Of a stretch of 23,163 nt of DNA, positions 22,696 through 23,163 are shown piece by piece. The translations under genes were made by a program, and so were the position numbers. The notes under the pieces are model-generated. The model worked only from the letters and a program-made list of their open reading frames with translations, searched no databases and was not told the DNA's origin. The DNA is from SCTD01 sp046593875 (GTDB taxonomy: Bacteria > Actinomycetota > Actinomycetes > Mycobacteriales > SCTD01). Each line of letters opens with the position of its first letter. The stretch's first letter is position 1. The DNA lies in assembly GCA_046593875.1 (NCBI GenBank), contig JBKJQQ010000141.1, positions 1 through 23,163 on the forward strand, read 5' to 3'.

Positions 22696-23163
22696 TACAA
22701 TTTCACGTCCCGGAAGCCGGCAACTACCCAGGAGTTGCCGCGGCGCATGAGGCGCATCTGCGCGTCTGCGCCTGCAACCGGAGGTTTGCGGTCGATGACA
22801 CGGCCGTCAGAACCCAGGACCCGCAACTCAGTGAGCGAGTAGCGCAGCTCCACGATGACATCTCCGGCTTCGACAGGCGGCGCCTCGGCGTACTGCACCT
22901 GGTATTCGCCGCCCTCGACCGTCTCCCCTGCTGTCGGTGCCTCCTCGATCGCACCGATCAGGTTGGTGCAGCCGCCGCAGCCCGGGTCGCTGACAGCACG
23001 GACGGCAGACGCGTCCGAGCTGCGGAAAGCCTGGTTCATGAGCTCCAAGTAGTACCTGGCGAACGCCGCAGCCCCCTGGGGGGTCTCCGCCGCCGCCTCG
23101 CTCGGGAGCGGCAGCACGACCTGCATCGGACTCCCAGACGGCACCGGCGGCAGCACCGTGGGC
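22695..23163 (-). CDS. DUF6318-type exported protein, 5' end outside window
   Basis: At least 153 residues are visible and the frame stays open to the window edge, so the N-terminus, probably a lipoprotein signal, is missing; the GTG at 23156 is not taken as the start. The visible part opens with a Pro/Ser-rich linker, then GAAAFARYYLELMNQAFRSS, DASAVRAVSDPGCGGCTN, the characteristic pattern of DUF6318: an NTF2-like helix followed by two closely spaced cysteines. The rest (VIVELRYSLTELRVL, GNSWVVAGFRDVKL) is beta-rich, as in NTF2-like cone folds. No enzyme residues are known for this family. The gene overlaps the start of the secreted unknown by one base. Confidence 0.8.
   Translation of the reverse strand, partial: PTVLPPVPSGSPMQVVLPLPSEAAAETPQGAAAFARYYLELMNQAFRSSDASAVRAVSDPGCGGCTNLIGAIEEAPTAGETVEGGEYQVQYAEAPPVEAGDVIVELRYSLTELRVLGSDGRVIDRKPPVAGADAQMRLMRRGNSWVVAGFRDVKL

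Noticed and set aside
1..23163. Mobile element or biosynthetic gene cluster
   Set aside because: There is no transposase, integrase, att-like repeat, phage gene, NRPS/PKS or tailoring core; base composition looks even except in the short AT-rich promoter near 8900.

Overview
This is a GC-rich (roughly 70% by eye) chromosomal segment from an actinomycete (Actinomycetota). The evidence is strong codon bias, frequent GTG/TTG starts, Tat and Sec signal peptides, a leaderless-type promoter, a PucR regulator, a DUF6318-type protein, and a lexA/LysM divergon with two actinobacterial SOS boxes. I do not assign a genus. There are no tRNA, rRNA, CRISPR, transposase or phage genes, and no gene-free stretch over 300 bases apart from 8874-9283, which holds a broken TetR gene.

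Layout: (1) Positions 1-6849, minus strand: four genes joined by 1-4 nt overlaps or a 1 nt gap. They encode a secreted S15/CocE-type hydrolase, a secreted alpha/beta-hydrolase esterase or peptidase, a secreted GH92 alpha-mannosidase, and a Tat-exported PHP-domain phosphoesterase cut by the window edge. (2) 6945-8117, minus: a PucR-family regulator. A 14-bp inverted repeat with 12/14 identity lies both upstream of this gene and between it and the hydrolase operon, which suggests autoregulation plus control of the operon. (3) 8241-9239: a sterol desaturase-family gene with a leaderless-looking promoter that contains a small palindrome, divergent from a frameshifted and truncated TetR regulator. 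(4) 9284-13874, plus: two tandem secreted proteins related to neutral/alkaline ceramidases. (5) 13899-13942: a 44-bp near-perfect palindrome between convergent genes. (6) 13938-17464, minus: an orphan AbiEi/DUF559-like protein and a secreted S45 acylase. (7) 17602-18783, plus: a membrane acyltransferase. (8) 18817-20050: the SOS divergon, with a small LysM membrane protein (ChiZ/DivS-like position) opposite lexA. (9) 20111-21796, plus: a Tat-exported M14 zinc carboxypeptidase. (10) 21820-23163, minus: a secreted protein of unknown function translationally coupled to a DUF6318-type protein cut by the window edge.

Together the window is dominated by exported hydrolases acting on peptides, esters, mannosides, phosphoesters and N-acyl amides. 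This looks like extracellular scavenging or remodelling of glycosylated and acylated material. The best candidate for something undescribed is the tightly coupled operon at 1-6849 with its PucR regulator and shared operator-like repeat, followed by the tandem ceramidase-like pair.
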